DNA of 64,000 bases from Larus michahellis (GCF_964199755.1 NC_133897.1:160902678-160966677); one strand, 5' to 3'. Positions 21,301-36,300 are shown, counted from the first letter of the stretch. The notes: generated by a model not told the origin, from the sequence alone. A program made the numbers and translations.

Positions 21301-24300
21301 GACTCTGCTGACTGCTGCCCTGCAGCAGTTCTTGCAAAAAAAGCAAGAAACCTTAGAAAAGTTGTTTGGATCATCCCATCTCTAAGCCTCACATGAGACA
21401 CTTACATAGGTGGTGTTTTCTCCAAGCTCTCCTTGGTTGTCTCTCCCTGCAATCCTGCTGGCTCTTCATCCTTGGTGCTCTATTCAGCTACTGCTATGGG
21501 CAGCCAAAACTCTGTGTTGTTATCCTACCCTATCTACTCCACTCTGATGAGACCCCACCTAGAGTACTGCATCCAGCTTTCGAGTCCTCGGCACAAGAAG
21601 GACATGGACCTGTTGGAATAGGTCCAGAGGAGGGCCACAAAGATGCTCAGAGGGCTGGAGCACCTCTCCTATTAGTACAGGCTGAGAGAGTTGGGGTTGT
21701 TCAGCCTGGAGAAGAGAAAGCTCCACGCAGAACTTATAGCAGCGTTCCAGCATCTGAAGGGGGCCTACAAGTCAGCTGGAGAGGGACTTTTTACAAGGGC
21801 ATGTAGTGATAGGACAAGAGGAAATGGCTTCAAACTGGAAGAGGGTAGATTTAGATTGCAGAGTACTGACCTAGGTGTCCATGCACTCACAGCCTCAGGT
21901 GGCCTCCCTTTGTTATGGGGCTCCAGAGCAGGAGAGAGGCAAATGCCTGCTTCAAAACTGTCTTGCAATGCAATGACCCTCAGCTTACACAAGGGCTTAA
22001 CCAACTTTATCCAAGTCTTCCAAGCCAAATATTCTGGGCCAAGCCCTGCTGATTTTCAGGAAGGAAAAGAATTATGCTCCTAACCATGAGCTAGCAGCCA
22101 AAAGAAGGATCCTTCCCATGCCAGGCCCGTAGCATTTTAGATGTGGCACTCCATGGAAATCCAGACCAACACAGATAAGATGTACAGAAGTTGTCAGTGG
22201 CAAGGTAAGGAAACTTGACAACTGTGAGAGAACATCAAGTTGAATATTTTGAATCTGAATTCTAGGTTTTCTTTAAAGAACACTATCAAGTAGCCAAACT
22301 ATTAAAAAGAAACTTCTCTTAAATTCAGAACTGCAGAGATCTCAGAGATCTGTGGATGGGAACTTCCTCATGGACCCCTGTTCAGTGACCCCTGTTCAGT
22401 GCTGAAGAAGCATGTTTTGGAGCAAAACCATTATTTTATTCCCTTCCCACTGATGTCAAATAAATTTATATGAGGTGTTTGAATAGCAGTCATTCCGAAT
22501 GATCTTAATATTATGAAATTATGAGTTGCCCTGGTTTTTCAGCCTCTGCCTGTGGAAAGCCCCACTGCTTTTTTGTACCTTTTAATCTCATAATTTTTTG
22601 TGGTCATCTTATTTCCTTTTAATGCTATTAAAGTTTGTGATGTACACTCCCTACAGTTTTCCCTCATTTTTTGCCAAACTGCTATCTATATGGACTAGCT
22701 GATGCTGCTAAGATCTACTGCATGAAATAATAGATCAAAGTTTACCCTGAACTGGGCAATCACCTGAAAAAAAAAAACAGGATATGGATCTAAATCACTC
22801 TTAAAGATGAAAAATAAGACAAAAATGTAGTAGAATGAGTGTAAAACCCAGGCACCCTCTTCTGAAAAGCCACTAAAAAAGCAGGTGGTATCTATTCCCT
22901 TCTGGTTTGGAGAGTTAATGGTTGTGGGCTGTGTGAGTATGGGGTGTGAGACCCCGATCCCCAAGGGTCAGCCCGAAACTCCCCTCAACCACAGAGCAGT
23001 TCGTAGCAGGCTTGGAATTATTAGTTGTTGGCTAATAAAATGAGTGTATTTGAAAAAAAAAACAAAACCAAAAACAAAACCAGAAAAAACCACAGAAAAC
23101 CATTTTGTTCCTTCTCATTTTGTATCAGTCTTTTTGTAATAGGTTTGCTTGCTTGCGTGTTTGTATTTTGTTTTTCACAATAAAAGAGGCCGAGTAGGAA
23201 GGGTACCCCAAACGCCATGCAAATAACAACACTCGGGTTTTTTGCTTGTGTTCTAATAAACCCAAATGCACCTCCTGCCTTTTTCTAGTGTTCTAATGAA
23301 CTAGAGGGGTTTCGGACAATGAACATAGTCGCAGGTTTGCACAGTGTACCAACAGTTTCTGTAACAGGACCGGAAGGTAGTGGGGGGGAGCCCCTGTGTG
23401 TTACAATTAAAATGCTGAATTCAACTGTTTTCTTGGAAAGGTAATAGGAGCTCTCTGTAGGGTCAGGGTCAGGAATCCAAGACCAGATCCACATTGGTGT
23501 TCTAATATCTCTTTATTTTTTTCTACTTTGTGTCTGAACCCAAATTTAAACCAGTGAGACTTGGACCCTCCTCTGAGGCTGCGAGCTTGGCTGAAGAAAT
23601 GCAGAAATAGGAAATCGAAATTATAACTTCTTTGGGTTCTTCAGCCAAGGAGAGTAGTGGAGAGTGGAGAAAAGTGGCCTGGAGACCAGGAGAAATGTAG
23701 GGGTGTGTGCTGAGAGATGGACAGTCATGGGAGGTTTGGTCCACAGCGATTTGGCTGCTTCTGGCTCAGCTCGAGCTTAGGGCCTGGCAATCATCCTCAA
23801 GCCAGTAAATTCCCATTGTGTCAGAGTTCCTTGAACCTTGAATAGGCTTTATTTCTTCCTGGTGGCCTGGAAAGTGGATGCTATTGCTGATAAGTGCCGT
23901 CTGGCTGCCAGCACACTGGAGCCTGCTCTCTCCCCTCTCTGTACTTCGTTGCTGTAGAACTTGCACAGTTGAAGTCATTCTTTTTTTGTGTTAAATCTCA
24001 ACTAGTAATCTCCTTGGTAGATATGAGAAAGAAAAGGACAAGCTAAAAAATGCACTTCTGACTCCAGATTCCACTTTCCTGTTGATACAGCTGTGTGTTT
24101 CCTACTCGATGGCTCAGTAAACAGACAGTTTAACTCTTCAAATCTTGCAGTTGTGTTGCTTCAGCGTCACCAGTTTTTCTCCTTAATGAAAATTTCCCCT
24201 CTTGTCTCTGTCCAGAGCTGCCTTTTTGTTTTGTTTTTTTTTTTTTCTTCTTTTTCTTTTGCGCATCCCCACACATTTCACATCCTGTTGTGGTTTAACA

Positions 24301-27300
24301 CTTTATTCAGAAAGAACAGGATTTCCTCTCGCTTTTGGTGAAAACACTTCCCTCCTTTGCAACTCCCACTTTCTGGTGTTGTGTTCATGAAGGTGAAAGT
24401 AATTAAACCTTCTAAGTTTAATTCACAGCAATTAAAATTCAATCAATAAATTCCCTGACAAGGGCATCATGAGAAGACTGATGTACTGATCCCTGTAAAC
24501 AGAATTTTTGTCGCTTGAGATGAGAAAGGGTATACTGGACTTCAGCTTTGGATAAATTACATGTCAAGGGTATTTCAGCCCTTCATGCCAAAACAAAATC
24601 TTCTTCACATCTGTGTCTGTTTTCATTCTGGTGTTGTATGGCTATTTGATTGATGGCATCGGTGATATCACACCTGCTGGTGGTGACCTGGCCGTGCCTG
24701 GCTGTGACATCCTAAGCGAAACCTCCGTGCTGGTGGTGTGGTGTTGCAAGTATATCTAGGCTGAGGAAAATGCTGTCTGTAAGACAATCATTCCTCTTAT
24801 GTGAACAAAATGAAGAAAACTTGTCTTTTTGCTCAAGTAGATGGGTTGAAGGTGCTCAGCTGTGGTGTCCCCCTGCATTCGAAGTCCTCCAGACACATCT
24901 GAATGCCATAGTCAGGAAAATTCATATGCTACAAGCTGAATATTGATTTTTCTGTGGGTGAGTGGATAGAAATTTCTTCTTCCCAGGCACATCACCAGCA
25001 TAGCCACAGGCCTACAGACCTTTTAGCAGCTCTGGCTTTCCTCCTCTCCCTATCTGTACTGATATTTTCATACAGGAACTCTCTTGGGATCATCTCCTTT
25101 GGTGGCAGCCGCATGTTCCTCCATGGGCTGGGCAGCTCTAAACCTTCAGTGTTTGTCCATTATAGCAAAAGAATTGTTACCACCCCTGTTCTGCAGACAC
25201 GGAGAGGCTAAAAGCTGAGTTCAAATAACAAAGTCATGCCCTAGTCCTTCAACCTAGGGTTTACCTTCTCTACCTTTAGCAGCCCTAAATTTAGGCATTT
25301 TATCCAGAGTAGTTATTAAGTCCCTTGTGTGACTCCTCTGCTGTCAGCAGAGAGGGACCCGGGGTTCACACCCAGCAGCTGCAAACGCAGCAAATTGCAC
25401 GGAGAAGCTGAGGAAAGTGGGACCTAAAACCATAAGAATTATGCTTAATCTCACCAGTGCAAAAGATCCCACTGAACTAACGAGCGTCTTGCAAGTGTGG
25501 TAGCTGCTTATAACCAAATCTGCATTCTTCTCCAACACTGGACAGTGAGCCGGTGATTTGCTCAGGGACGTTTTTGGAGTCATTTTGCATACGCACTGGG
25601 TTGTCAGTAGTTTTTATTTGTTGACTAGCACTAAATTAACTTGATTGTGTAAATCAGCTGGCTTTCATTAACATAAATATTCTTTTAAGGTATTCATATT
25701 TCAGTCACGCTGTTCTGGTCACCATTTATCCTTTGCAGTGACAATGACAAGCGAACAAGATGCACCCATGTGCAATAACCATGTGGCTACGTGGTCTAGC
25801 TTAGAAAGGAGCTTCACTTGGAAGTTTGAATGGCTGTTCGAAGCAAGCTGATTACATTGGCTCCTTTTAGTAGTCTTATTTGGAACTATGTCTCATTGCA
25901 TTGGCACCTCCAGGTCCCAATCAAAACTGATTCCCTCCCACTCTCCTCTCCAGCTATGTTCCTACATAAATAAAACTGAATATGTCCTGTGAGAGGGACT
26001 TTTTTTCTTTCTTGCCTTTTCTGGGGGAAAGCTGCCCAGCTATCCTCTCAGTCATGTAAGAACTGAGTAGCTTCTACATTCACTGAGAAGAAAAAAGTTC
26101 TTTTTGTGCCTATAATGGGATGAATTGACCCTCAAATGGCTGTATACTCCAAAACTTTGCCCTCCTGGTGGATTTGTCTTTGAAAGCAGCATTTTTTTTT
26201 TCTTTCTTAAGAAGGAAATGCAGATTGGTTTCTTTGTTTATTGGTTGAGCCTGTAGCTCAGGTGAAGTTAATGACAGCATTCAAAAAATTAATAATAGTA
26301 ATATAAACACACTTCACGTTTTTCCCTAATGGTAAAACTTTATCTTATTAGATGCCCTCTTTGGAACTGCTTTATTATTTTTTCATTTGACTGAAAGCAG
26401 TGATGGCTTTGATTTCTAACGTGGTCCCCAGATAGGTTAGAGTCTCTTATGAAGAACTCATTTATCTCAGATTGGTGCCAGCTTTAAGGGATTATTTTCA
26501 TACTAGGTGGCATTCAGTTCGTGGACTTCTGATGTCCTTTTCATCTCCCTTAGCCTCAGGTACTGTATGGCATTGCACACCTGACTACTGCTGAGACTGA
26601 GCTGAGCATTTGGGTGAGAATATGACTAGATCTCAGTTTCCCAGATGTCAAAGAAAGAGTCGATAGGCTATAAACTATTTGGGAAGGCTTGTCTCTTGTA
26701 ACGGATCACAAAACTTCAGCACAGCAGAGTCCTGGATCTGGTACATCCGATGAGGAGTACACTGAGTGTACTTAATTTGCAGTCTCCTCCTTTCTGCTTA
26801 GAAAACCTGTAGTCCAATCTACTTCAGGGTCTCGACTATCATCTAGAAAAGTTAACAAATTCCAGATTTGTTTGATGGTTTCTTCCACCCTCATAGCTTT
26901 AGATCTCATGATCTCCAATATTATCTGTGTGAAGGGTCTTCATATACATGTTTTGGCAAGTAATGTCTCTGTTCCACATGTTGAGCTAGCAAATTCCGTC
27001 AGTTAGGCTGGACTTGTTCCAGGGGTTTGGGGCAGATAAACTCAGCAAAGCTTGGGAAAAGGAAGCCTCTAGCTAATCAACACACTCCTGCTAAATGATC
27101 TCACCATAAATTTGGCAAGGTCGTTTGTGCTGATCTCGCTTTAATTTCCAATATGAGCTTACAGCAATTCATCATTTCTCTAGCTTATGGGCCACCGCTT
27201 TTCTGGCTTGCACTCTACCAGGTGTGCATGGGTGCAGACCCACTTCCAGCCATGTTCTGTACATCTGAACTCATTCAGAGCTTGCAGATACATTTCTATT

Positions 27301-30300
27301 GAATTTACTGGTTTTATTTAGAAGTCTTTAGCCTTTTTTTTGTGTGTGTTTTCTTGGTATGAAGATTTTTGCTCTTTGAGTCAGAAGAAAAAATGCCCAG
27401 AAGTGTGTGCTTAGCGTTCTGCTGCTTGCTTCTCTTTTTAGACATCAGATAACACTGTTGCAAAGGACTTTAGATTTCCTTTTTGAGATTCTTTTCAGCA
27501 CATCCTAAAACACAGTGACAAAAGTCTAATTAAATCTTTTGGGGAGGATTTTGAGAGACTGTTGTTTGACATCGGTACCTTGTGATATGGTTAAAAACTT
27601 GATATCAGCTTTAGGAAGAAAACAGATTAGGAAGATAATGTGTCCCCAGGGAATTCAATACTTCAGTTCCTTGAAGAAGCTATTTAAAGCAGCATCTGCT
27701 CCATGCTGGGTATTGTTTTATACTTTCCTTCAGATCCCTGAACCTGAAGTGCATTATTTGGATACGTGTCTATTTGTGTGAATCCGTTAGCACTCAGAGA
27801 AATGTAACAGGAATATTTTCTATGAAAAGAAATAGACAAACGGGATTTAGATATAATAGTGAAGACAGACAACTTGACTGTTGAAAGTAGCATAGGCCAC
27901 AGCACCGTCCCCGTCCCACTGCTGATGTGATGAGATGCCAGTAGAGTTTGATGGGGAGGAAGTGGAAGGTGACCAGTTCCCTTTTCCTGTTTATGACAAC
28001 ATGGGCACGCTGGTTATTTGATGTTCATTGTTCCCCGCCCCCCCCTCCACCCTTAACCATTTCATATGACTTTAACTTGCACGGAGTTTTGTGGTTTGTC
28101 TCTTGACTATGTGAGTCTCTTTTGCCTCGGAACCCTCAGTGTGGTAACAACACTCATTCACTTCCCATATATCTTAGCCACCCTGTGGTCCTGTTTTTAG
28201 AGATTTACAGATCATAAAATCATAAAATCATACAATAGTTTGGGTTGGAAGGGACTTTTAAAGGTCATCTAGTCCAATCTCCCCTGCAACGAGCAAGGAC
28301 ATCTTCACCTAGATCAGGATCAGAGCTCCATCCAACCTGACCTTGAATGTTTCCAGGGATAGGGAACCTACCACCTCTCTGGGCAACCTGGGCCAGTGTT
28401 TCACCACCCTTAGCATAAAAAATTTCATCCTTATATCTAGCCTAAATCTTCTCTCTTTTAGTTTAAAGCCATTACCCCTCATCCTATCGCAACAGGCCCA
28501 GATAAAAAGTTTGTTGTCATCTTTCTTATAAGCCACCTTTAAGCACTGAAAGGCTGCTATAAGGTCTCCCCAGAGCCTTCTCTTCTCCAGGCTGAACAAC
28601 CCCAACTCTCTCAGCCTGTCCTCACAGCAGAGGTGCTCCAGCCCTCGGATCATCTTTGTGGCCTCTTCTGGACCCACTCCAACAGGTCCATGTCCTCCTT
28701 TGCTGAGGGCTCCAGAGCCGGACGCAGTACCTCAGATTCCTGGCACTTGTTCAGAACATGAGTCCAACCTCTTGCTGTCTGGATGTATCCCATCATCTTC
28801 AACTCCTGTTTCCCTTCCTTAATTTAAATACTACTATTCCTAGCTCAGCAAGCTTTTAACACCATAAATACTTCCTTTACCCCCTTGAGTTTTCTGCTGT
28901 CAGACTTTGCACACTGCACGGTTGCTGATAAGGAGGGATGCAGCTCTTCCCATCTCTTCAGTCTTCCCTCTATCTGCCCAAATTAGTGTAATCAAACACA
29001 CCCACCTAATAACTCCCAGATTTTTTCAAAACAGTCTTATTTTTACATACAGAGATTAAGGTTCCTTTATACTGCTGTAGCCTTATGAAAGAAAACTAAG
29101 CTCTTTGCATTTGCCATAACATTATCAGTAACTCCATGTCAGCTGTACCAGTCACAGGAACTTGTTTTCCACTGTCTGGTACATTGTGTGCTCATTTCTA
29201 CCTTTATGTAGTGAGCACCTATGATTTAGTGGACTCTTGCACAGATGCTTCTGGGTATGGAAAATTCAGTGCAATAAGTATTGGTCCGTGATCTGTGGAA
29301 GTTTATCTCTTTATTCTCAGAGTATCTCATGATGCGTGATATCAGGTGAATTTTTTACAATAGAGATGTGAAAGTATCACAAAGCCTCCGAGTACAGTGA
29401 TTTTATTATATGTGTTGAAGAAAGGTCAGTGGGGTTTCTGGAGGCTGTGAGGGAGGTTCTGCATCTCTCACTTAATCTCTAGTTCCTATTCTCCCTGGTT
29501 TGAATGGGACTTGATCTTGGTCAAGGGAGTTTTTATCCAGTGGTGAATGCTGCAACTTCTTCTTCTTCCCATTTTCCTCGTAACACTTTCTCCCCTTTTG
29601 GACCAAAAGATCTTCTCTAATATCCTCTCATCATTTGTGAACTCTATATACTGCAGCTCTGCTTTGGCACTTGGGTGGGAACAGGAATAAGTGTTGCAGT
29701 CCAGGAGAAAGAAAGAAGGGGTCATATTTGGTTGCATCCTCACTGCTGAAGCAGAGAAGCTGTCTCCATGCTCTCAGGCTATCTCTGTAGTGGGAAGAGA
29801 AAGAGCAGATGGAGCCAGAAGCATGGTAGAGCTAAGCTGGGCCATGCAGAGTGGTGGAGACCAAGGCACAAGACTTGCCCGTGAAAGCACAACACAGCAA
29901 TCACATGGATGGGGTTTAGCATTGCTGGCACTTAGAACTGCAGTATTACCATTATTGTTTTCCACTGCTCAGTGTAAGATCCAGTCTGCTGATACCCCTC
30001 TTCCACCCTGGGTTGCAGTGGTTTCCTGATTTGGTTTTCTAGAAACAGACACTAGTCAGACTCTGGTTCAGCATTTGGATTCCATGATTTCTGTGGAGAA
30101 AAGCCACTTTCCTCACAGAAGTATGGCCAGACTATACCCAGATCAGATAACGAAGCTGTGGCAGATATTGATGAGGATGCCGTTGCTTCAAATGTAAAAG
30201 TGCTGCTTTACTGATCTCTCTGCGTACACAGAGATAACTCATTTCAGATGCTACAAGAGACTTTTGCCATGATTTTGCCTGCCAAAGGGTAAGATAACCC

Positions 30301-33300
30301 ATATCATTTCAAGCTGGGTCCTAATGTTCGGCAATCATACTGAATTAGCTGCAGGTCCTCCTAGAGTGTACAAAGGTCCATCATCTTCTGTTATTCCTAA
30401 GGATATTGCTGACCTATAGGTCTTCCATCTGTAATCTCTGTATAACAGAACACATCAAATACTATAAGCTACAATTTCCAAAATATGCCATGCTTGGAGC
30501 AAAAATGTCCTTTCATGATGGGACACTGCCTGGAATTGCTGCTGTTTATTTAGGCAAGTTGTAGGCTCCATCTGTTTTTTACTTAACCACCGGGGTGTAG
30601 CAATGCCCTCTTACTGCTCATCTTTCATTGAGAGTCTTGAGGTGGCTTTGATAAAATGGTACAACACTATATTAAATGGCAGTTATGGGTTTTTTTTGAT
30701 GAATCCACACATGCCATGTGTTCCGAAGGGGCCATTAAAGAAGCAGTAGCAGCAGCTTCTCTTTCCTTCTATTATCTTGAAACCTTCCAGCTACAAAACC
30801 AGGCTTCTGGTATGTTTCCTGTTATCACATAAAACTACAATTAGCTGCCAAATAGCATTCCGGCTGTGCTTATGATATGAGAGGGAATGGACCTGCAAAA
30901 TAGAATTCTTTTGACATTATTAAATGCACCATTTAACAAAAAGATCAGCTTTTATTTCTCTGTGCTACAACCAGACTTTAGGTGGCACAGCACAAGACTG
31001 AATTGATGAAGGTCTTCTTGGTTGTTTGGGTTTATGGGTGTATTCCACACGTGGTTTTGGCAAGGTATGCGTTCACAGGCTGCAAGAAACGCTGGTTGTC
31101 AGTGCCCTCTGGAGGTCTTTAATCTAACAGTTGAGGAAGGAGAATGCAAAACCTTGGTGGGTGACCTGTCCCAGTGCTGCACCGCTCTCCTAGTGAAGAA
31201 GTTGCCTACCAGGTGTTCAGACTAAACCTCCCCTACTACATTTTGTAGCTGTTGTCCATTAGTCTACCCTCTGCTACCACTGAGAGGAGTGGACTGATAC
31301 CAGATCAGCTGTTAGCCTCTTTGCAAGATTACCCAAGCCCAACTTCCATAGCATCTTGTCCGGGATCATGATCTTTAGGTCTCTGACCATCTAGGTTGCC
31401 CTTCTCTGGACTGATGATTCTTTGATATTCCTTTTAAAGTGAGGGCTCAAAACTATAGTCCAGGCACTGAATTAATCTATTAAGATCCCACCAAGACCAG
31501 ATTCTTTCCTATATTTTGACTAAACAAACTATTAAACAGAGGCAAAATGAGAGCAAGTAACTAGCCCATAGTATGTATTTCAAGAAGGAAGACACTTTGA
31601 CAGTTGGAAAATAAAGTGGTCAACTTGGAAAGCAGAGGAAATAGCTAGGGGGAGATAGCTAGGAAATATCTATTGGAATAGGTAGGGGGAAATAGCCGCA
31701 TGCGCTGCGTCTTTTCCGTACAGCCGTACGGCTCATGGCGCCCCCAGTGCCGTACAGTGGCAACTTAACATGGCTGGAAAATTGCTGTTTAAAGGAAATA
31801 GGGATGCATAACTTCATCAGTTCATCAGCCACTCTAGGGAAGTACAGATAATGGGGGTTAGAACTAGATCATAGAATCATAGAATCATAGGGTTGGAAGG
31901 AACCCCTGGAGATCACCTAGTCCAACAGCCCTGCCAGAGCAGGGTCACCTACAGCAGGTTGCACAGGAATGCATCCAGGTGGGTTTTGAATATCTCCAGA
32001 GATGGAGACTCCACCACCTCTCTGGACAGCCTGTTCCAGTGCTCTGCCACCCTCAAAGGAAAGAAGTTCCTCCTCATGTTTAGGTGGAACTTCCTAGGCT
32101 CAAGTTTGTGCCCATTACCTCTTGTCCTGTCCCTGGGCAACACTGAAAAGAGCCTGGCCCCATCCTCCTGACACCCACCCTTTAAGTATTTATAAGCATT
32201 GATAAGATCCCCCCTCAAGCATCTTTTTTCCAGACTGAAGAGACCCAAGTCCCTCAGCCTTTCTTCATAAGAGAGGTGTTCCAGTCCCCTAATCGTCTTG
32301 GTAGTCCTTTGCTGCACCCTTTCCAGCAGTTCCCTGTCCTTCTTGAACCAGGGAGCCCAGAACTGGACACAGCACTCCAGGTGCGGCCTCACCAAGGCAG
32401 AGTAGAGGGGGAGGATGACCTCCCTCAACCTGCTGGCCACACTCTTCTTGATGCACCCCAGGCCTTTTTGACCACAAGGGCACATTGTTGGTTCATGGTC
32501 ATCCTGCTGTCCACCAGGACTCCCAGGTCTCTTTCAGCTGAGCTGCTCTCCAGCAGGTCAGCCCCCAACCTGTACTGGTGCATGGGGTTATTCCTCCCCA
32601 GGTGCAGCACCCTCCACTTGCCCTTATTGAATTTCATAAGGTTTCTCTCTGCCCAACTCTCCAGCCTGTCCAGGTCTCTCTGGATGGCAGCACAGCCTTC
32701 CGGTGTGTCAGCCACCCCCCCCAGCTTTGTGTCATCAGCGAACTTGCTGAGGGTGCACTCTGTCCCCTCATCCAGGTCATTGATGAATATATTGAAGAGG
32801 GCTGGACCCAGTACTGACCCCTGGGGAACACCACTCATCACTGACCTCCAACTAGACTCTGTGCCCCTAATCACTACCCTCTGAACTCTGTCTTTCAACC
32901 AGTTATCTATCCACCCCACTGTCCATTCATCAAGCCTACTCTTCCTGAACTTCCCTATAAGGATGCTGTGGGAGACTGTGTCGAACGCCTTGCTTAAGTC
33001 AAAGATAATCTTTAAGGTCCCTTCTAACATGAACCATTCTATGATTCTATGATTCTATAATAGGTCAAGCAAACTGTTTCCGATTTGAGAATTTAAATAA
33101 CAAATACATTTTTAAATGAAGAGGTTTTTTAAGTCAAAATATTCTGCATTGGAACAGAAACAGAAAATCGTTGATACTTGAAAATGCAGATTTCTGTTTT
33201 GAAAAACAAAATAACTTTTAAAAATGCCACAAAACCTGTGCTATTCTTGTCATGGGAAACAAACAAAAAAAAAAAGTGGAGCTTCTTAATTTTACTTTAT

Positions 33301-36300
33301 TTTATTGCTCAGCTTGGGACAGAACGTCCCAGGAGAGTAAGAAGACAGAAGACATCTTCCCTTTGATTTCAAAGCCATGACTGAAACACGGGAGATAAGC
33401 AAATGCAAAACACAGCTAATTGCAAAGTAAAACCTCTGCCAAACCAGTCTGCTCTTGTCTGGGAGCTGGAACTGCGATACTGCTTTTGTTACCCAGCTCG
33501 TGGCTCAAACGTCAGCATCTCGTTCTGGACGGTTTTAGAATGGTTTGTTACTCCTTGTAACCATGGATAGTCCAAATGCTCATTTGTTCTACTCTCCATT
33601 TGCCTAAAATTGAAGTCTGTTAACTTGTTCTTTCTGGAGACTTTTCTCCCTTACTCCTCCAGATGTTCCCTGTTGCTTTTCAAACCCTAGTTTAAGCTAG
33701 TTTCGCTGGATGAGCTCATTAGCTGCCCAAACTGAATGTGTGCAGCACAAGAGACTGCAATGCTCTTAGAGCACAGAAACTATGCTGTTTAATATCCCAA
33801 TTAGTGGATTCTGTGGTGGCAGTGTCAATTTGTTAATGATGTCCAAACATTTTTATATCAGCCTATTCTAAGCGAGTGCTGCTCTTACTGGGATAATACT
33901 TATGAAACATCAGGTTGTTTTCTAACACTCTGAGCACTCAGTGGAAAAATGTGAAGAAAATGTGAGGCCACCCTGAGTTTGCCAGTATAAGCAATATTTT
34001 GGCAAAGGCGTGCATGTATGTAATCTTCACTCTGTAATTGTCTAAACTGAGTTAGAAAAGACTCTTCCAAATATCTGCCTACATTCTTCCCACAGATATA
34101 TTTCCCAAAATAATATTATGGGAAGTTGATTGTTTATCATTCACAGATCCACATAAATATTAATGGTTAACTCACTGTGGATATTTTATTTTCTTAGGCT
34201 GTTTAATGTTATGCTTCATGCAGAACGTTCCTTTCTGCTCGGTCTACAGCGCACAGTCAGAATAAATCCAGCTGGCACCTGACATCTATGAAACTGTCTT
34301 ATATTTTCTGGGTTCAGAGTCCATTATTTTACAATATGTTCTGGAGATTTCATGTCTGGGATCAATTTTAATGAGGTATCTAGAAGCTTAAGCATGCTCT
34401 GGGGAAGCTAGGTCCTGAATAATCATATTTTCCTCTTACCTTTACGTGTCCTGTGGAATCTGATTTATAACTCTGTCCTGATGCTAGCTCACTTGTCACT
34501 AGTATTGCCTTCTGATAGTTTATGAGCATTCACGGGGACTTCCTCAAGAGTATAACAGTAAGGAAGTCCTGATGGTACTGTGATTACTGCTGATCTTGCT
34601 GTAAGAACTGTCTCTTTGTTGACCCGTCTGGTTTGGGTGTAATAATAATGCAAATATTCAGCAATATTCAGCTCAGAAGTTCCAACTGAGCAAGATCAAG
34701 AAATAAACTCCTACCCTGAGGGCCTGGTTTAAGCCCACTGATGTAAGCCAGGTCCTGGTATTCACTGCTAATGTGCCCATCTCTCTGACAGGCACTATGA
34801 GTTGTTGACCTCTGTCTGTTCTGGGATGAAACTAAGCAATATCTGTGCTTTCCCAGAGATGCAACTGAGGGATGGAAGAGTAAGTGGCTTTATTTAATAG
34901 ATTATTTATATTTCATTTTGTCTTTTCGCTTTTACTTCTTTATTGAGCTCCAGCCACTTTGCTCCCCTGGGAACGGTGCTATGTCAGGTTATTATTAGGA
35001 TGTTTGCAACTCTGTGAATCTGGATGTGAGTCTCCTGGGGTGCTTCTAAAAATTCTTTTAGTTTGTGAGAACATTTAAGGCAGTATCTGATGTTGGAGTT
35101 GGCTCTACAGGCGTTTCTGCTTGTGCTGTCTAAAGAGTTCAGCCAGTAGGTGGAACCAGGAGAAAGCAGATGTGTCGTCTGGCAGCCGGACAGGACAAAC
35201 GCACAACCCATTCCTGGGAGATGCATCCTTAAGTGTCCACCTAAAGTTGGGGTTTTAACTTCATTGTTTAGGACAATCAAACTGCAAAACCCAAAGTTAT
35301 TTTTAAACTGTAATGCTGTCAGTCCTTGGTGCATGAATTCCCACTGGTAAGGATGTTTGGGTCAGTCTGCAAATCAGATGATTTGATCACATAACAGTGA
35401 GGAGGTCATTTTAATAAACATTTCCTCACTGATAATCTGGATCACGTCACATCCCTCCATCGATGACATCTGGCATTTGCTCAGAAGGGCGGTATCAGAA
35501 ATGTAAGCTAAAAATATTCCTTTAATATATTCTACTGGAGGAAATTAAAAGTCCACCCAACGGCATGTGCCCTGCAAAACACAGCTTGTGTCCTTTTAGA
35601 GCAAATTGCCCCCAAGAAGGAAACAGCAGGAGGTGATAAGGTACTATGGTCTGAGCAGACCTCTGCCTGCCAACTTCTCATAACCCCTTCCCCAGCTCTG
35701 CCAATAGCCAGAGGAATCGAATTTAGAAGTCGCTATCCTTTCTGAACTTTTTCCTATTAATAAAGTGGAGGGGAAGAACATGGATAACTTCTCCCTACCT
35801 TCACCCAGCTCATTGTGATGAGAAAAACACCTGAAATAAAAAAGGTTATAAGAGTAAGATCTTGCAGCACTGAAACAGTGAAATAAATACACATGAATGT
35901 ATTTTTAACCCCCTGTAAAAACTGGAAGCAAAGAAATATATTGCAATGCACCTAAGGCTTTGCTGGTTGAAAGCGAAGCTGGAGGTTTCCTCATGCATTA
36001 TGTAAAAGTGCCGCTATATATCTGCCTGCCTTGCAGTCTGGACTGTATACACTCATTTCAACACTGTAGTTTGGTCTTTCCAGTTTTCAAAACTAAAACA
36101 AACTTACAACTACAGTATTTTCCAACAAATAGAAAATATATTTTGCCAGTAGGTAGAACATGCTGCTAAAATGCTGCTATCCATTTCACATCTTTGAGAC
36201 TTGGATAGTAAAACTCACGGCTATTAAAAATACTGAGTTTGTGGCCATGGCAAGCAGTGAGTCATTTTTTATTTTCTCCTTCTCTCGTCTTGAATGTGAA

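Noticed and set aside
32276-32884. 202-codon open frame on the + strand
   Set aside because: It is antisense to the CR1 reverse-transcriptase frame on the - strand and has no independent similarity.
31949-33030. Reverse-transcriptase frames as a functional gene or retroelement
   Set aside because: The frames are offset by a frameshift, the endonuclease and ORF1 are missing, and the element is 5'-truncated; it is an inactive CR1 copy rather than a gene or a retron-like system.
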